59,915 bases of DNA from Prevotella sp. KH2C16 (GCF_900113305.1 NZ_FOOW01000015.1:1-59915); one strand, 5' to 3'. Counted from the stretch's first letter, positions 8,343 to 18,276 are shown. Program-made: numbers and translations. Notes: generated by a model not told the origin, from the letters alone.

Positions 8343-8976
8343 TGGAATTCTTTTCGCGCTTGTCTATGATCTTTGCGTTAGGATATTTTGCGGGATAGAA
8401 GCTGAAGTTGACATCTGAATAGTTGGCTGTCGTAACATTCCAGAGCCTGATATTGGCCCATATCAGACCCAGTTTCACACGCAGGCGGGTGGGCTTATTA
8501 TTGGCTTTGTCAATCCAGATCTCCGCATTCTTTATCTTTGCGCTCTTGTCCTGGGCCCTTACCGTGATCTTCCAGTCGCTCCCGTCGCTGACCATAGAGT
8601 ACAGGCAGTCGTCCCTGACCTTGTTGATCTGCTCTGTCAGCGACGCGTTCTCATCTTCGTCCTTGCGTCTGCTGCGCTTCGGATTTGATATCTTCACCAC
8701 CTGTGTCTGCCGGTTCATGGTCCAGTAGGTGCTGCCGTCAAACCAGTCGATGGTTCGCTTGCTCCTTCGCTGGAACTTGTTCCCTTTGAAGATAACATAT
8801 CCCTGCCGGTGGAATACTGCCACATCAATCTTGTAGTTCAGGCTTGCCCCGCCTGGGTTCTGAAGTATGTTGAGTGCCTTGATCAATACGGCGGGAGGCT
8901 GTTGCTCTTTGTTCCGTGCGCTTACGGTAACCGACAATGCGGCCAAAAGTAAAATCAGTAAACTCCTAAATCTCAT
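8338..8976 (-). CDS. LolA-like outer membrane lipoprotein carrier family protein
   Basis: The 212-residue protein has a signal peptide ([20 protein letters not shown]). The body is of the LolA/LolB half-barrel type: LNYKIDVAVFHRQGYVIFKG, then FDGSTYWTMNRQTQVVKIS, and late on IWIDKANNKPTRLRVKLG. LolA carries lipoproteins across the periplasm; whether this member does so is inference. Its start overlaps the stop of the CvfB-like gene by four bases (ATGA), which suggests coupled translation. A LolD-like ATPase is two genes upstream. Confidence 0.7.
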   Translation of the reverse strand: MRFRSLLILLLAALSVTVSARNKEQQPPAVLIKALNILQNPGGASLNYKIDVAVFHRQGYVIFKGNKFQRRSKRTIDWFDGSTYWTMNRQTQVVKISNPKRSRRKDEDENASLTEQINKVRDDCLYSMVSDGSDWKITVRAQDKSAKIKNAEIWIDKANNKPTRLRVKLGLIWANIRLWNVTTANYSDVNFSFYPAKYPNAKIIDKREKNSK

Positions 8977-9815
8977 TCTGCCAGTTTGATTCCTTCTTCT
9001 CCCAATATAACAATAAGGTGCCGCCTGTAAAGGTCGCCGACGGCCTTCTTGTATGTCTTCTTGCTCACCTGGAAGCGGCGTTTTATCTCTTCGGCATCGC
9101 TCTTGTCGCCCAGATCACACTTTCCGCCATTCTCATGGAGGTAGTTGAGGAGCATTTCGGAGAAGTCGAGGGTCTGCCTGCGTCCCGCAGCCTGTAGCAA
9201 GACATCGATTTTCCCATCCTGCCTTACGGTGCCGATATAGCCTTTCATCCGGTCGCCCGTATGTACAGGTCTGAAAATCTGGTTCTCGTATATCAAGCCG
9301 GGATAGTCGTTGTCGATGATTACCTTGAATCCCAGGTCGGTCTTCTGCCATATGAGCAGGTCTACCTCGTCGCCCGGTGCATAGGGGGGATAGTCTTCCG
9401 CAAGGAATTTCTCCACCTTCGCCGATGCCACGATACGGTAGCTCTCCTCGTCGACATAGAGGTAGACGATGTAGGAGTTGCCGATTTCCATGCGCCTTTT
9501 CTGCTCATGGAAGGGACAGAACACATCTTTCATTAGTCCCCAGTTCAGGAATGCCCCGTATTCATTCACCCAGACGCATTTCAGGCAGGCAAAATCGCCT
9601 ACCTTGGCAAGGGGCTTTTCGGTGGTGGCAACAGGTCTTTCGTCCTGGTCAAGGTAGACGAATACTTCGATTTCGTCCCCAATCTGACAGCCTTCCGGCA
9701 CATATCGCCTGGGCAGAAGAATCTCCCCTTCGCTGCCGCCGTCAAGATAAACTCCGAAGTCAACGGACTTTACAATCTCGAGCGTGTTATAGTCGCCTAA
9801 TTTAATTTTATTCAT
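8973..9815 (-). CDS. CvfB-like S1-domain RNA-binding protein
   Basis: At 280 residues it has the length of CvfB/YitL proteins: several OB-fold S1-like domains and a C-terminal winged helix. Visible are [20 protein letters not shown] (first S1 half), [20 protein letters not shown] (second) and a [18 protein letters not shown] block. The helical tail contains [20 protein letters not shown]. CvfB binds RNA and affects virulence gene expression in Gram-positive bacteria; here the target is unknown. It overlaps the LolD-like gene by 8 bases and the LolA-like gene by 4. Confidence 0.82.
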   Translation of the reverse strand: MNKIKLGDYNTLEIVKSVDFGVYLDGGSEGEILLPRRYVPEGCQIGDEIEVFVYLDQDERPVATTEKPLAKVGDFACLKCVWVNEYGAFLNWGLMKDVFCPFHEQKRRMEIGNSYIVYLYVDEESYRIVASAKVEKFLAEDYPPYAPGDEVDLLIWQKTDLGFKVIIDNDYPGLIYENQIFRPVHTGDRMKGYIGTVRQDGKIDVLLQAAGRRQTLDFSEMLLNYLHENGGKCDLGDKSDAEEIKRRFQVSKKTYKKAVGDLYRRHLIVILGEEGIKLAE

Positions 9816-10503
9816 TGGTCTCTGTTTTTGGGATTTCCGTGATTTCTTCGGGCATCACGATCTGCCCGTCCTTCAGGTGAATGGTGCGGTCGGTGGTGGC
9901 CGCAAGGCTTTCGTCGTGCGTTACAATGACGAAGGTCTGGCCGAATCGGTCTCTCAAGTCGAAGAAGAGCTGGTGCAGTTCCGCCTTGTTTTTGGAGTCC
10001 AGCGAGCCGCTCGGCTCGTCGGCCAGGATTACCGCGGGATTGTTGACCAGGGCTCTTGCCACGGCCACGCGCTGCTTCTCGCCCCCTGATAGCTCGTTGG
10101 GCTTGTGTGCAGCACGGTCGGCCAGTCCCATGAAGTCGAGCAGTTCCATGGCCCGGTTCTTGGCTTCTGCGTGCGATTGCCCGGCTATGAAGGCCGGAAT
10201 CATAATGTTTTCGAGCGCGGTGAACTCGGGAAGCAGCTGGTGAAACTGGAACACGAATCCTATGTGCCGGTTGCGGAAGTCGCTCAGTTTGTTGGTGGAG
10301 AGCTTTCTCACATCAACTCCGTCTACCTGTATCTGGCCGCTGTCGGGCTTGTCGAGTGTGCCGATAATCTGCAGGAGCGTGGTCTTCCCGGCTCCCGACG
10401 GTCCCACGATGCTTACGATCTTGCCTTTGTCGATGTGCAGGTCAATGCCTTTTAGCACCTGCAGTGAGCCGAAACTCTTGGTGATACCTTTTATGTCTAT
10501 CAT
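9808..10503 (-). CDS. lolD: LolD-like ABC transporter ATP-binding protein
   Basis: A 231-residue ABC ATPase with Walker [10 protein letters not shown] (34-42), the Q-loop region [17 protein letters not shown] (84-99), signature [10 protein letters not shown] (138-147) and Walker [11 protein letters not shown]. The [15 protein letters not shown] segment is very close to LolD, which powers release of lipoproteins from the inner membrane. No LolC/E-type permease is beside it, so the membrane partner is elsewhere, and a MacB-type role is possible. It is 12 bases downstream of the antiporter gene and overlaps the CvfB-like gene. Confidence 0.8.
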   Translation of the reverse strand: MIDIKGITKSFGSLQVLKGIDLHIDKGKIVSIVGPSGAGKTTLLQIIGTLDKPDSGQIQVDGVDVRKLSTNKLSDFRNRHIGFVFQFHQLLPEFTALENIMIPAFIAGQSHAEAKNRAMELLDFMGLADRAAHKPNELSGGEKQRVAVARALVNNPAVILADEPSGSLDSKNKAELHQLFFDLRDRFGQTFVIVTHDESLAATTDRTIHLKDGQIVMPEEITEIPKTETNE

Positions 10504-10515
10504 ATCTTTTTCCGT

Positions 10516-12642
10516 TTATGGGTGTATTTTCTTGTGCAGCCATTCGTTCAGCATGTCGTAGGCACTAAGCTCCTCCGTGTGCTGCGGCTGGGCAAATGTC
10601 ATCTCGTCCATGGTGCTGCCGAACTGGTCGGGGAAGATAATTATCAGATTCTTGCCGCTGAAGTATCTGGTGATTTCCTCCGGGAGGCGTTCAAGGGCAT
10701 TCTTGAAGGATACCGTGCCCTTGCGTGCCGTTATCACCACGAAGAGGTGGTCGTCGGCAATGGTCTTGGCCAGTTGTGGCATCGAGTTCCAGTGCTCCAT
10801 CTCCTGATAGTCAGCCCGGATGCTCGCATGCCGGTTCTGGATGTATTCCCTGATGAGCACGAGCGTGTCGTCCCGCCCGTTGAAGGTGATGCGGCACTCC
10901 AGGCTCTCGGCCATCCGCGAGAGCCGTTCCAGCCAGCGATAGAATCCCGGCTCGTATTGAGCCCTCGAGGGAACGGCCACCTGAATCCTTCGGAGCGTAT
11001 TGAGAGGCTGCATCAGGCGTGCCATGATAATCTGTTGGTTCAGTCCGTTGAACAGGCTCTGGTGGAATTGTCCCCAGAACTTGGTGCTCACATTGAAGTG
11101 CATGTGCAGCCCGATGACCACCTCCGAGGCCTGAAACTCCTTGAAGGCATGTTTGATTCCGTTGGCGATGTTTGCCGCCACACGCACCTGCGTGCTCATG
11201 GGCACATCGGCGGCAGCGGCATATTTGGTAACCTTGTCCAGCAGTTCGCGTCCCCGTGCCTGGTTCGCCCTCATGTTTTCGTCGTCGTAGACCACATTCA
11301 GTCCTACCAGCGGGCGGTTCAGCCTGGGGTTGCGCATCAGGATGGCGAGGGTGGTGAGTCGTTCCGCATATTCCGGATACTTCACCGGGATGAGCATTCT
11401 TTCATCGTCTTTTTCGGGTAATTCATCGCTTGCCACTTCCTTGTCGCGGAGGATGATGCGCTGGGCGGCATACTCCGTAACGAGCGACGAGATGACGCAG
11501 GTGAACAAGATCATGATGACGATGCCGTTCAGCATTACATCATCCACGATTGGCTGCCCGTCGGCACCTTTCAGCCGCAATCCCACCATCACCATGGCGA
11601 TGGCACCCGCGGCATGCGCCGAGGTGAGGCCGAACATCATGTGGCCTGACGAGAGCGGCATCTTCAGGAGAAAGGAGGCTGTATAGGCAGCCAGAGCCTT
11701 GCCCAGCGTGCCGAACAGCACGAAGCAGAACACCACCCAGATGATGCCCCCGCCCTGGAAGAGCAGTCGCACATTGATGAGCATGCCTACGCCAATCAGG
11801 AAGTAGGGAATGAAGATGGCGTTGCCGATAAACTCTATCCGGTTCATCAGGGGAGACAGGCGAGGGATGTATCGGTTCAGTATCAGGCCCGACAGGAATG
11901 CCCCGAAGATGCCCTCAAGGCCCACGGCCTCTGACAGCGAGGCACTCATGAACAGCATCGAGAGAACGAAGATGAACTGCATCACGGCATCGCTGTATCG
12001 GCGCAGGAACCATCGCGTGAGCCGCGGGATGAAGAAGATGAGGACGGCGCAGAAAGCCACGAACTTCACCGCGAACCAGAGCCAGAATCCCCAGCCGTTG
12101 CTGCCCTGATTGGAGGCCACGATAGCAGCCAGCATCACGAGTGCCAGAAAGAGTGCTATCATGGTGGAGCCTACGCTCACGATGACGCTGGGCTTACGCT
12201 GCAGACCGTATTTTCCCACGATGGGGTAGGCTACGAGCGTGTTGGAGGCCATGATGCTTCCCAGGAGGAGCGACGCCGTAACGGAGTATCCGAGCATGTC
12301 CTTACCCGTGAAATAGGTGATGGCGAAGGGTATCAGCGAGGTGAGCAGACCGAAGGTGAGCATTCTGTATTTGTTCTTCTTCAATCCCTCCATGTCCATC
12401 TCCAGCGCGGCCAGGAACATGATGTAGTAGAGTCCCACCTTGCCGAAGAGCTCGAACGAGGCGTCGCGCTCCAGTATATTCAGTCCGTATTGGCCGATGA
12501 GCACGCCGGCAATCACCATTCCGATGATGTGCGGAATGCGCAGTTTGCCCATGATGATGGGGGCAAAGAGGATAATCAGCAGCACCACGAGGAATCCCAG
12601 GGTGGGGTCGGTGATGGGAAAGTATTGCAGCAGGCTGGTCAT
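10516..12642 (-). CDS. Cation:proton antiporter (CPA2 type) with cytoplasmic stress-protein-like tail
   Basis: An inner membrane exchanger of about 708 residues. The first 400 residues hold some twelve hydrophobic segments with family motifs (LRIPHIIGMVIAGVLIGQYG, VGLYYIMFLAALEMD, LEGIFGAFLSGLILNRYIP). The last 270 residues are soluble, contain paired Rossmann-like regions resembling UspA domains, and may sense a nucleotide. The frame is open to 12732, but a -7 box TAATTTTG at 12674-12667 puts the start at ATG 12642 (MTSLLQYFPITDPTLGF). Transcribed divergently from asd and followed closely by the LolD-like gene. Confidence 0.85.
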   Translation of the reverse strand: MTSLLQYFPITDPTLGFLVVLLIILFAPIIMGKLRIPHIIGMVIAGVLIGQYGLNILERDASFELFGKVGLYYIMFLAALEMDMEGLKKNKYRMLTFGLLTSLIPFAITYFTGKDMLGYSVTASLLLGSIMASNTLVAYPIVGKYGLQRKPSVIVSVGSTMIALFLALVMLAAIVASNQGSNGWGFWLWFAVKFVAFCAVLIFFIPRLTRWFLRRYSDAVMQFIFVLSMLFMSASLSEAVGLEGIFGAFLSGLILNRYIPRLSPLMNRIEFIGNAIFIPYFLIGVGMLINVRLLFQGGGIIWVVFCFVLFGTLGKALAAYTASFLLKMPLSSGHMMFGLTSAHAAGAIAMVMVGLRLKGADGQPIVDDVMLNGIVIMILFTCVISSLVTEYAAQRIILRDKEVASDELPEKDDERMLIPVKYPEYAERLTTLAILMRNPRLNRPLVGLNVVYDDENMRANQARGRELLDKVTKYAAAADVPMSTQVRVAANIANGIKHAFKEFQASEVVIGLHMHFNVSTKFWGQFHQSLFNGLNQQIIMARLMQPLNTLRRIQVAVPSRAQYEPGFYRWLERLSRMAESLECRITFNGRDDTLVLIREYIQNRHASIRADYQEMEHWNSMPQLAKTIADDHLFVVITARKGTVSFKNALERLPEEITRYFSGKNLIIIFPDQFGSTMDEMTFAQPQHTEELSAYDMLNEWLHKKIHP

Positions 12643-12666
12643 GGACGAGTACTTTGTATTTGTCTG

Positions 12667-12674
12667 CAAAATTA
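12667..12674 (-). promoter_or_regulatory. -7 box of the antiporter gene
   Basis: TAATTTTG on the minus strand, 24 bases before the ATG at 12642; no convincing -33 box. Confidence 0.45.
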
Positions 12675-12717
12675 GCAAAAAAAAAGCCAAAGCAGCTATA
12701 TTTCGGCCGAAAAGTTG

Positions 12718-12725
12718 TACTTTTG
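12718..12725 (+). promoter_or_regulatory. -7 box of asd
   Basis: TACTTTTG, 36 bases before the start codon; the -33 box is not clear. Confidence 0.45.
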
Positions 12726-12761
12726 CAAGCATAAGAATCGTTTATTAATTTTTTAAAAGAT

Positions 12762-13775
12762 ATGAAAGTTGCAATCGTTGGTGCCAGTGGTGCCGTTGGT
12801 CAGGAGTTCCTGCGCATTCTCGCAGAGCGCAAATTCCCTATGGATGACTTGGTTTTGTTCGGCTCGGAGCGTAGTGCGGGCCGTAAATACACCTATCTCG
12901 GCAAGGAATATGAGGTGAAGCTGCTGCAGCACAACGATGACTTCAAGGACATCGACATAGCCTTTGCCTCTGCCGGCGCGGGCACTTCCCAGGAGTTTGC
13001 CGAGACCATTACCCGGCACGGGGCCGTGATGATCGACAATTCGAGCGCCTTCCGCATGGACGGGGATGTGCCCCTCGTGGTGCCCGAAGTGAACGCCGCG
13101 GACGCCCTTGTGCGTCCCCGCGGCATCATTGCCAACCCCAACTGCACCACGATCATGATGGTTGTGGTGCTGAAACCCATCGAGCAGCTGAGTCATATAC
13201 GCCGGGTGCATGTGGCGTCGTATCAGAGTGCCAGCGGCGCGGGTGCCGCCGCGATGAAAGAATTGGAGCAGCAGTATCGCGAGCTCGTGGAGACCGGCGA
13301 GGTAAAGACCGTTGAGAAGTTTCCCCATCAGCTGGCCTACAATGTGATTCCGCAGATAGACAAGATGACGCCCAACGACTACACGAAGGAGGAGATGAAG
13401 ATGTTTAACGAGACGCGCAAGATCATGCACTCCGATGTGCGCACCAGCGCCACCTGCGTGCGCGTGTCTTCCCTGCGCTCCCACTCGGAGTCCGTATGGC
13501 TCGAGACCGAACGGCCGCTCACCGTCGAGCAGGTGCGTGAGGCCTTGAAGGCGGCTCCGGGCATCCGGTTGGAGGACGATCCGCAGAACTATGTCTATCC
13601 CATGCCGCTCGAGTCGGCCGGCAAGGATGATGTCTATGTGGGGCGTGTGCGCAAGGATCTGGCCGACGACAATGGGCTCACCCTTTGGCTCACGGGCGAC
13701 CAGATTCGCAAGGGGGCGGCGCTGAATGCCGTCCAGATTGCCGAGTTTCTCATCGAATCGGGCAGCGTGAAATAG
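12762..13775 (+). CDS. asd: Aspartate-semialdehyde dehydrogenase
   Basis: Asd reduces aspartyl phosphate to the semialdehyde, the branch point to lysine/diaminopimelate, methionine and threonine. The 337 residues begin with the NADP-binding [20 protein letters not shown]. They contain the active-site motif IIANPNCTT with Cys at 128, and a later histidine in the segment [12 protein letters not shown]. Length is normal. It is a single gene facing away from the antiporter, followed by a 468-base gap with a phased array. Confidence 0.94.
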   Translation: MKVAIVGASGAVGQEFLRILAERKFPMDDLVLFGSERSAGRKYTYLGKEYEVKLLQHNDDFKDIDIAFASAGAGTSQEFAETITRHGAVMIDNSSAFRMDGDVPLVVPEVNAADALVRPRGIIANPNCTTIMMVVVLKPIEQLSHIRRVHVASYQSASGAGAAAMKELEQQYRELVETGEVKTVEKFPHQLAYNVIPQIDKMTPNDYTKEEMKMFNETRKIMHSDVRTSATCVRVSSLRSHSESVWLETERPLTVEQVREALKAAPGIRLEDDPQNYVYPMPLESAGKDDVYVGRVRKDLADDNGLTLWLTGDQIRKGAALNAVQIAEFLIESGSVK

Positions 13776-13809
13776 CCTCCGGCCTCCCTTTAAGCCGTCG
13801 GCGACTTAG

Positions 13810-13892
13810 TAAAATAAGTGATTTTACATGATAAAATAAGTTATTTTGCATCGCAAAATCGCCGATTTTGTCGAACAATCTCGCCGATTTTG
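13810..13892. repeat. 11-bp-phased hexamer array, ATTTTG/CAAAAT type (8 sites)
   Basis: Hexamers every 11 bp from 13810: TAAAAT, ATTTTA, TAAAAT, ATTTTG, CAAAAT, ATTTTG, CAATCT, ATTTTG. The first four are TAAAAT/ATTTTA and the last four shift to CAAAAT/ATTTTG. The spacer CGCCG precedes two of the ATTTTG sites. It shares the CGCCGATTTTG unit with arrays at 23367 and 42630. The remaining gap up to the GH20 promoter (13893-14181) shows no gene, RNA or repeat I can recognise. Confidence 0.8.
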
Positions 13893-14181
13893 TCGGACGG
13901 ATTAGCCTGTTTCATTTCTATGGGAACCGTCTTTCCGGTTTCCGTCGCTTACCGGCATGGCGCCAATGTGATGGTTTTATGCGGAAGAGACATGAGCCCT
14001 GCAAGGAAAACAAGTCGTGTCTCCGGAGAATGGTTGAAAGCGCGGATATTGCAGGCAGCGGGCGTGGTGGTAGGGCTCGCTGGCACGAGAGTCCGGCTGT
14101 CGTGGCCGGCACCATCGTCATCCTTGTCTGTGGGCGGTTTCTGAATTTCCTGATAAAAAAATAAACTGTTTGGGGAAAAGA

Positions 14182-14214
14182 TTGCTCAGATATCATATTT
14201 TTTACTTATCTTTG
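14182..14214 (+). promoter_or_regulatory. Promoter of the GH20 gene
   Basis: TTGC 14182-14185, 21 bases, TATCTTTG 14207-14214, 29 bases before the ATG. Confidence 0.6.
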
Positions 14215-14243
14215 TGGCAAAATATAACTAAAGACCCGATAAT

Positions 14244-15893
14244 ATGAAGAAAAAGTTTTTGCTTATGATTGTTTCCACCATCATTTCGCTGGGAGGAGCT
14301 TCGGCTGCCGACGGGAGGAAAGTAGCTGATTACAATGTAGTTCCACTGCCCCAGGAGATAAGTCTCTCGAAGACAGGGGAATTTGTTCTTACGGGAAACA
14401 CCCGGATAGCTTATCCCGAAGGCAATGATCTGCTGAAGAAGGATGCGCAGTTCCTGCGTGATTACATCGCCGACCTCACCTCGTTGCAGCTTACGGTAAC
14501 GGCGGAAAAGGTGAAGAATGCCATCACCCTGAAACTCAACCCCAAGGTTCAGAACAAGGAGGGATATACCCTCACGGTGAACAAGAAGGGCGTGAGCATC
14601 GAGGGGAGCACTGCCGCCGGCGTGTTCTATGGCGTGCAGACGCTCCGTAAGTCGATTCCCGTAGGCAAAAACCTCACAGCGGTAACCCTTCCGGGCGTTG
14701 TCATCAAAGACGAACCGCGGTTCGGCTATCGCGGTATGATGCTCGACTGTGCCCGCCACTTCTTCCCCGTGAAGTTCGTCAAGCAGTTCATCGACCTCAT
14801 GGCGATGCACAACATGAATGTGTTCCACTGGCACCTTACTGAAGACCAGGGATGGCGCATCGAGATCAAGAAGTATCCCGAGCTCACGAAGATAGGCTCC
14901 GTGCGCACCAGCACCGTGATTGGGCGCAACTCGAAGGTATATGACGGCACACCCTACGGCGGCTTCTACACACAGGAGGAGGCTCGCGAGCTCGTCAGGT
15001 ATGCCGCCGAGCGCTATATCACTATCATTCCAGAGATAGACATGCCCGGGCATATGGTTGCCGCACTGACGGCCATTCCCGATATGGGATGCACCGGCGG
15101 TCCTTATGAGGTGTGTCGCTACTGGGGCGTGATGGATGATGTGCTCTGCCTCGGGAACGAGAAAACCTATCGGTTCTGTGAGGATGTGCTCTCGGAACTC
15201 ATGGATATCTTCCCGTCGAAATACATCCACCTGGGCGGCGATGAGACGCCGAGGACCCGCTGGAAGGAGTGTCCTAAGTGTAAGGCGCTTATGGCAAAGG
15301 AGGGTCTGGGCGTGGAGAAACTGCAAGGGTACTTCACCAATCGCATCGAGAAGTTTGTCAACAGCAAGGGGCGCAGCATCATCGGATGGGATGAAATCCT
15401 GGAGGGAGACATCAACCAGAGTGCCACGATCATGAGCTGGCGCGGTACGGAGCCTGGTGCCAAGGCGGCCAAGGCGGGCCACGATGTCATCATGTCGCCG
15501 ACCACTTATTGCTATTTCGACTATTATCAGACGCACAACGACAAGGAACAATGGAACGAGCCGTTGCTGATCGGTGGTAATCTGCCAGTAGAGAAGACCT
15601 ATTCCCTGGAGCCGATTCCCGCGGATGCGACTCCTGAAGTTGCTGCCCGTATCGTCGGGGTGCAGGGAAACCTCTGGACAGAGTATATTGCCTATCCGTC
15701 GCTGGTTGAATATCAGGTGCTCCCGAGAATGGGGGCGTTGAGCGAGGTGCAGTGGATGAACGGAAAGAAAGACTTTGAGGCATGGAAGACAAGGCAGTCG
15801 CGTATGCTCGATCTCTACGATCTCTACCGCCTCACCTATGCCACTCATCTGTGGCCGAAGCGGATTCCCGCGGCGAATGTAGACATGAAATAA
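14244..15893 (+). CDS. Beta-N-acetylhexosaminidase, GH20 family
   Basis: It removes terminal GlcNAc/GalNAc from glycans by substrate-assisted catalysis. The 549 residues comprise a signal peptide (MKKKFLLMIVSTIISLGGAS), a GH20b-type N-terminal domain (about 30-155) and the TIM-barrel catalytic domain from about 160. Family motifs are GYRGMMLDCARHFFP, NVFHWHLTEDQGWRIEIKKY and the catalytic pair in IHLGGDETPRTRW (Asp333-Glu334). Exported, probably periplasmic or surface. It has its own promoter and terminator; substrates could be mucin or host N-glycans, which is inference. Confidence 0.93.
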   Translation: MKKKFLLMIVSTIISLGGASAADGRKVADYNVVPLPQEISLSKTGEFVLTGNTRIAYPEGNDLLKKDAQFLRDYIADLTSLQLTVTAEKVKNAITLKLNPKVQNKEGYTLTVNKKGVSIEGSTAAGVFYGVQTLRKSIPVGKNLTAVTLPGVVIKDEPRFGYRGMMLDCARHFFPVKFVKQFIDLMAMHNMNVFHWHLTEDQGWRIEIKKYPELTKIGSVRTSTVIGRNSKVYDGTPYGGFYTQEEARELVRYAAERYITIIPEIDMPGHMVAALTAIPDMGCTGGPYEVCRYWGVMDDVLCLGNEKTYRFCEDVLSELMDIFPSKYIHLGGDETPRTRWKECPKCKALMAKEGLGVEKLQGYFTNRIEKFVNSKGRSIIGWDEILEGDINQSATIMSWRGTEPGAKAAKAGHDVIMSPTTYCYFDYYQTHNDKEQWNEPLLIGGNLPVEKTYSLEPIPADATPEVAARIVGVQGNLWTEYIAYPSLVEYQVLPRMGALSEVQWMNGKKDFEAWKTRQSRMLDLYDLYRLTYATHLWPKRIPAANVDMK

Positions 15894-15898
15894 AACAG

Positions 15899-15930
15899 AA
15901 AGCGCAATCTCTATGAGGTTGCGCTTTTGC
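15899..15930 (+). terminator. Terminator of the GH20 gene
   Basis: AAAGCGCAATC / GGTTGCGCTTT with loop TCTATGA, ending in TTTT, 5 bases after the stop. Confidence 0.75.
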
Positions 15931-15951
15931 TTTCGTGCGTGTGGAATTCTG

Positions 15952-16623
15952 TTATTTCAAGATCTCGTCTTTCTGTTGCTTCAGCTTTTCGAAGATTTTC
16001 GACCAGATGTTGCCTTCCTTTTTATTTTTGTGCTGAGGGTTGGTCTGGAGCTTGGAAGGGTTGAGCTGAGGCTTGGACGAGGTTGCCTGACGGGCATCAT
16101 GCGGCTTCTCCGCAATCTTTCTGCGAGATGGTTTTGTTGATTCCGTGCTTCCTTGCGGATTTGCCCTCGTCCAGTTGTCAACGAGCTTATAGTCGCCCTC
16201 GGTGATTTCAAAGTCTATTTCAGGCAGATTTATAGTCTTTTCCTGTCGGTAGGGAATGCCTCGGGTTTCTTTATATACCTCTACCTTTACGGTTGCCACG
16301 CCCTGTGCCAGAATGCCCAGCTGCTTGGCGGCTCTCCAGGAGAGGTCTATGATTCTCCCTCGGACAAAGGGTCCGCGGTCGGTAACCCTGACGACCACCT
16401 CCTTTCCGTTGCTTAGATTCGTAACCTTGAGCAAAGTTCCGAAGGGGTAGGTGCGGTGTGCACAGGTGAGGCTGTCATGGTGAAGCCTTTCGCCACTTGC
16501 CGTACGGGCACCTGTCGCACGGCGGGAATAATAAGTAGCCTTACCCCTCTGCGTCTGTGCAGGCAGCGGGGTAAAGCCTAAAATCGTGATAAATGTAATT
16601 AAAACGCTTCTTCGATATGTCAT
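15952..16623 (-). CDS. rlpA: RlpA-like septal ring lytic transglycosylase
   Basis: The 223-residue protein has a signal peptide (MTYRRSVLITFITILGF) and a double-psi beta-barrel at about residues 25-115. Visible are GKATYYSRRATGARTASGE, then CAHRTYPFGTLLKVTNLSNG, and VRVTDRGPFVRGRIIDLSW with the catalytic Asp. RlpA enzymes cleave peptidoglycan strands free of stem peptides. The C-terminal 100 residues are Lys/Ser/Pro-rich and look disordered; no SPOR domain is present. It follows gdhA after 56 bases. Confidence 0.88.
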   Translation of the reverse strand: MTYRRSVLITFITILGFTPLPAQTQRGKATYYSRRATGARTASGERLHHDSLTCAHRTYPFGTLLKVTNLSNGKEVVVRVTDRGPFVRGRIIDLSWRAAKQLGILAQGVATVKVEVYKETRGIPYRQEKTINLPEIDFEITEGDYKLVDNWTRANPQGSTESTKPSRRKIAEKPHDARQATSSKPQLNPSKLQTNPQHKNKKEGNIWSKIFEKLKQQKDEILK

Positions 16624-16636
16624 ATATAATGGTCCG

Positions 16637-16667
16637 CCCCCGCATCTTCCGTAAGGAGACGCGGGGG
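16637..16667 (-). terminator. GC-rich hairpin between gdhA and rlpA
   Basis: CCCCCGC.TCT / AGA.GCGGGGG with an 8-base loop. No T run follows on the minus strand, so it may slow polymerase or protect the gdhA message instead of ending transcription. Confidence 0.4.
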
Positions 16668-16679
16668 GAAGGACTTTGG

Positions 16680-18017
16680 TTATACGACGCCCTGGTCGAG
16701 CATGGCCTTGGCCACCTTCATGAATCCGGCGATGTTTGCTCCCTTGACATAGTTCACATAGCCGTCAGCCTCCGTGCCGTACTTGGTGCACTGCTCGTGG
16801 ATGGAGCTCATGATGTAATGGAGCTTCTCGTCTACCTCTTCCTTGCTCCAGTGCAGGCGGATAGAGTTCTGCGTCATTTCCAGGCCAGAGGTTGCAACGC
16901 CGCCGGCATTGACAGCCTTTCCCGGAGCAAAGAGCTGCTTGGCAGCGATGAACTTGTCGACCGCCTCGGCCGTGCAGCCCATGTTGCTGACTTCTGCCAC
17001 GCACAGTGGTTTGTTGGCAAGAATCATGTCGGCATCCTCGCCGTTCAGCTCATTTTGGGTAGCACAGGTCAGATAGACATCTGCCTTGACCTCCCAAGGC
17101 TTCTTGCCGGCAACGAACTTGGAGCCTGCGTATTTCTCTGCATAGGGGGCACAGATGTCATTGCCGCTTGAACGAAGCTCGAGCATGTATTCATTCTTCT
17201 CTCCGCAGATGCCTTCCGGATCATAGATGTAACCGTCGGGACCGCTGATCGTGATGACTTTGGCGCCCAGCTGGTTGGCCTTCTTGACGGCTCCCCATGC
17301 AACATTTCCAAAGCCCGAGACGACTACGGTCTTTCCCTTGAGGTCGAGTCCGTGGCTCTCCATCATGTGGTGAACAAAGTAGAGCGCGCCGAAGCCCGTT
17401 GCCTCTGGGCGGAGAATGGAGCCGCCCCATTCCATGCCCTTACCCGTGAGCACACCCTCATAGCGGTGCGTGAGCTTCTTGTATTCTCCGAAGAGGTAGC
17501 CTATTTCACGGCCTCCGACACCGATATCACCGGCAGGAACATCCTCGTCCGGTCCTATATAGCGATAAAGCTCGTCCATGAACGCCTGACAGAAGCGCAT
17601 AATCTCTCCGTCGCTCTTTCCGCGGGGGGCAAAGTCAGAACCGCCCTTGGCACCACCCATGGGCAGCGTGGTGAGCGCATTCTTGAAGGTCTGCTCGAAG
17701 CCGAGGAACTTCATGATGCTCAGATTGACCGACGGATGGAAACGCAGGCCTCCCTTGTAAGGGCCGATTGCGCCGTTGAACTGTACGCGATAACCGATAT
17801 TTACCTGTACATTTCCCTGATCGTCGACCCAGGGAACACGGAACATGTGGACACGCTCGGGCTCTACGATGCGCTCAACAATCTTTGCCTTTTCGAACTC
17901 GGGATGCTGGTCGTAGACATCCTTGATAGAGATTAAAACTTCTTTTACTGCCTGAAGAAACTCAGACTCACCTGGATGCTTGCGCTCCAGCTCCTGCATG
18001 ATTTTGCTAACTTCCAT
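16680..18017 (-). CDS. gdhA: NADP-specific glutamate dehydrogenase
   Basis: It interconverts 2-oxoglutarate plus ammonium and glutamate, the main ammonium-assimilation route in many gut Bacteroidales. The 445 residues match the hexameric bacterial type: GPYKGGLRFHPSVNLSIMKF, the substrate lysine loop PMGGAKGGSDF (119-129), the PAGDIGVGGREIGYLFGEYK segment and a Rossmann domain with VVSGFGNVAWGA. ATG 18017 lies 58 bases after a strong -7 box. Divergent to the receiver-PPDK_N gene. Confidence 0.95.
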   Translation of the reverse strand: MEVSKIMQELERKHPGESEFLQAVKEVLISIKDVYDQHPEFEKAKIVERIVEPERVHMFRVPWVDDQGNVQVNIGYRVQFNGAIGPYKGGLRFHPSVNLSIMKFLGFEQTFKNALTTLPMGGAKGGSDFAPRGKSDGEIMRFCQAFMDELYRYIGPDEDVPAGDIGVGGREIGYLFGEYKKLTHRYEGVLTGKGMEWGGSILRPEATGFGALYFVHHMMESHGLDLKGKTVVVSGFGNVAWGAVKKANQLGAKVITISGPDGYIYDPEGICGEKNEYMLELRSSGNDICAPYAEKYAGSKFVAGKKPWEVKADVYLTCATQNELNGEDADMILANKPLCVAEVSNMGCTAEAVDKFIAAKQLFAPGKAVNAGGVATSGLEMTQNSIRLHWSKEEVDEKLHYIMSSIHEQCTKYGTEADGYVNYVKGANIAGFMKVAKAMLDQGVV

Positions 18018-18074
18018 AGTAATATCTTATTAACAATTTTAGTTATTGGTTTCAATGTGTCATTTAAGACAAGG

Positions 18075-18106
18075 CAAATATAAGTTTTTCTGGTGTAACT
18101 GCCAAA
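18075..18106 (-). promoter_or_regulatory. Promoter of gdhA
   Basis: On the minus strand TTTG (18106-18103), 20 bases, TATATTTG (18082-18075). Confidence 0.7.
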
Positions 18107-18276
18107 TAAAAATGGATTATTTTTTGCTTTTTTGCTTGCATTGTGTAAAATTAAAACTATCCAGACACATTTCCTATATAGGCTTCTTGATTACAAGTTA
18201 AGTAAAAAAGTTTGGATTTTGCAACAAAAGAGGATGGAAATCTCCTGTTCGACAGCTTTTTGTTGCAAATTTAATG

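Noticed and set aside
13818..14164. Two plus-strand frames of about 100 codons after asd
   Set aside because: They overlap each other and the phased array, lack a promoter and show no protein-like composition.
14202..15848. A 548-codon open frame on the minus strand opposite the GH20 gene
   Set aside because: The plus strand codes a complete GH20 enzyme with catalytic motifs, signal peptide, promoter and terminator. The opposite frame has no known motif and is a by-product of codon bias.
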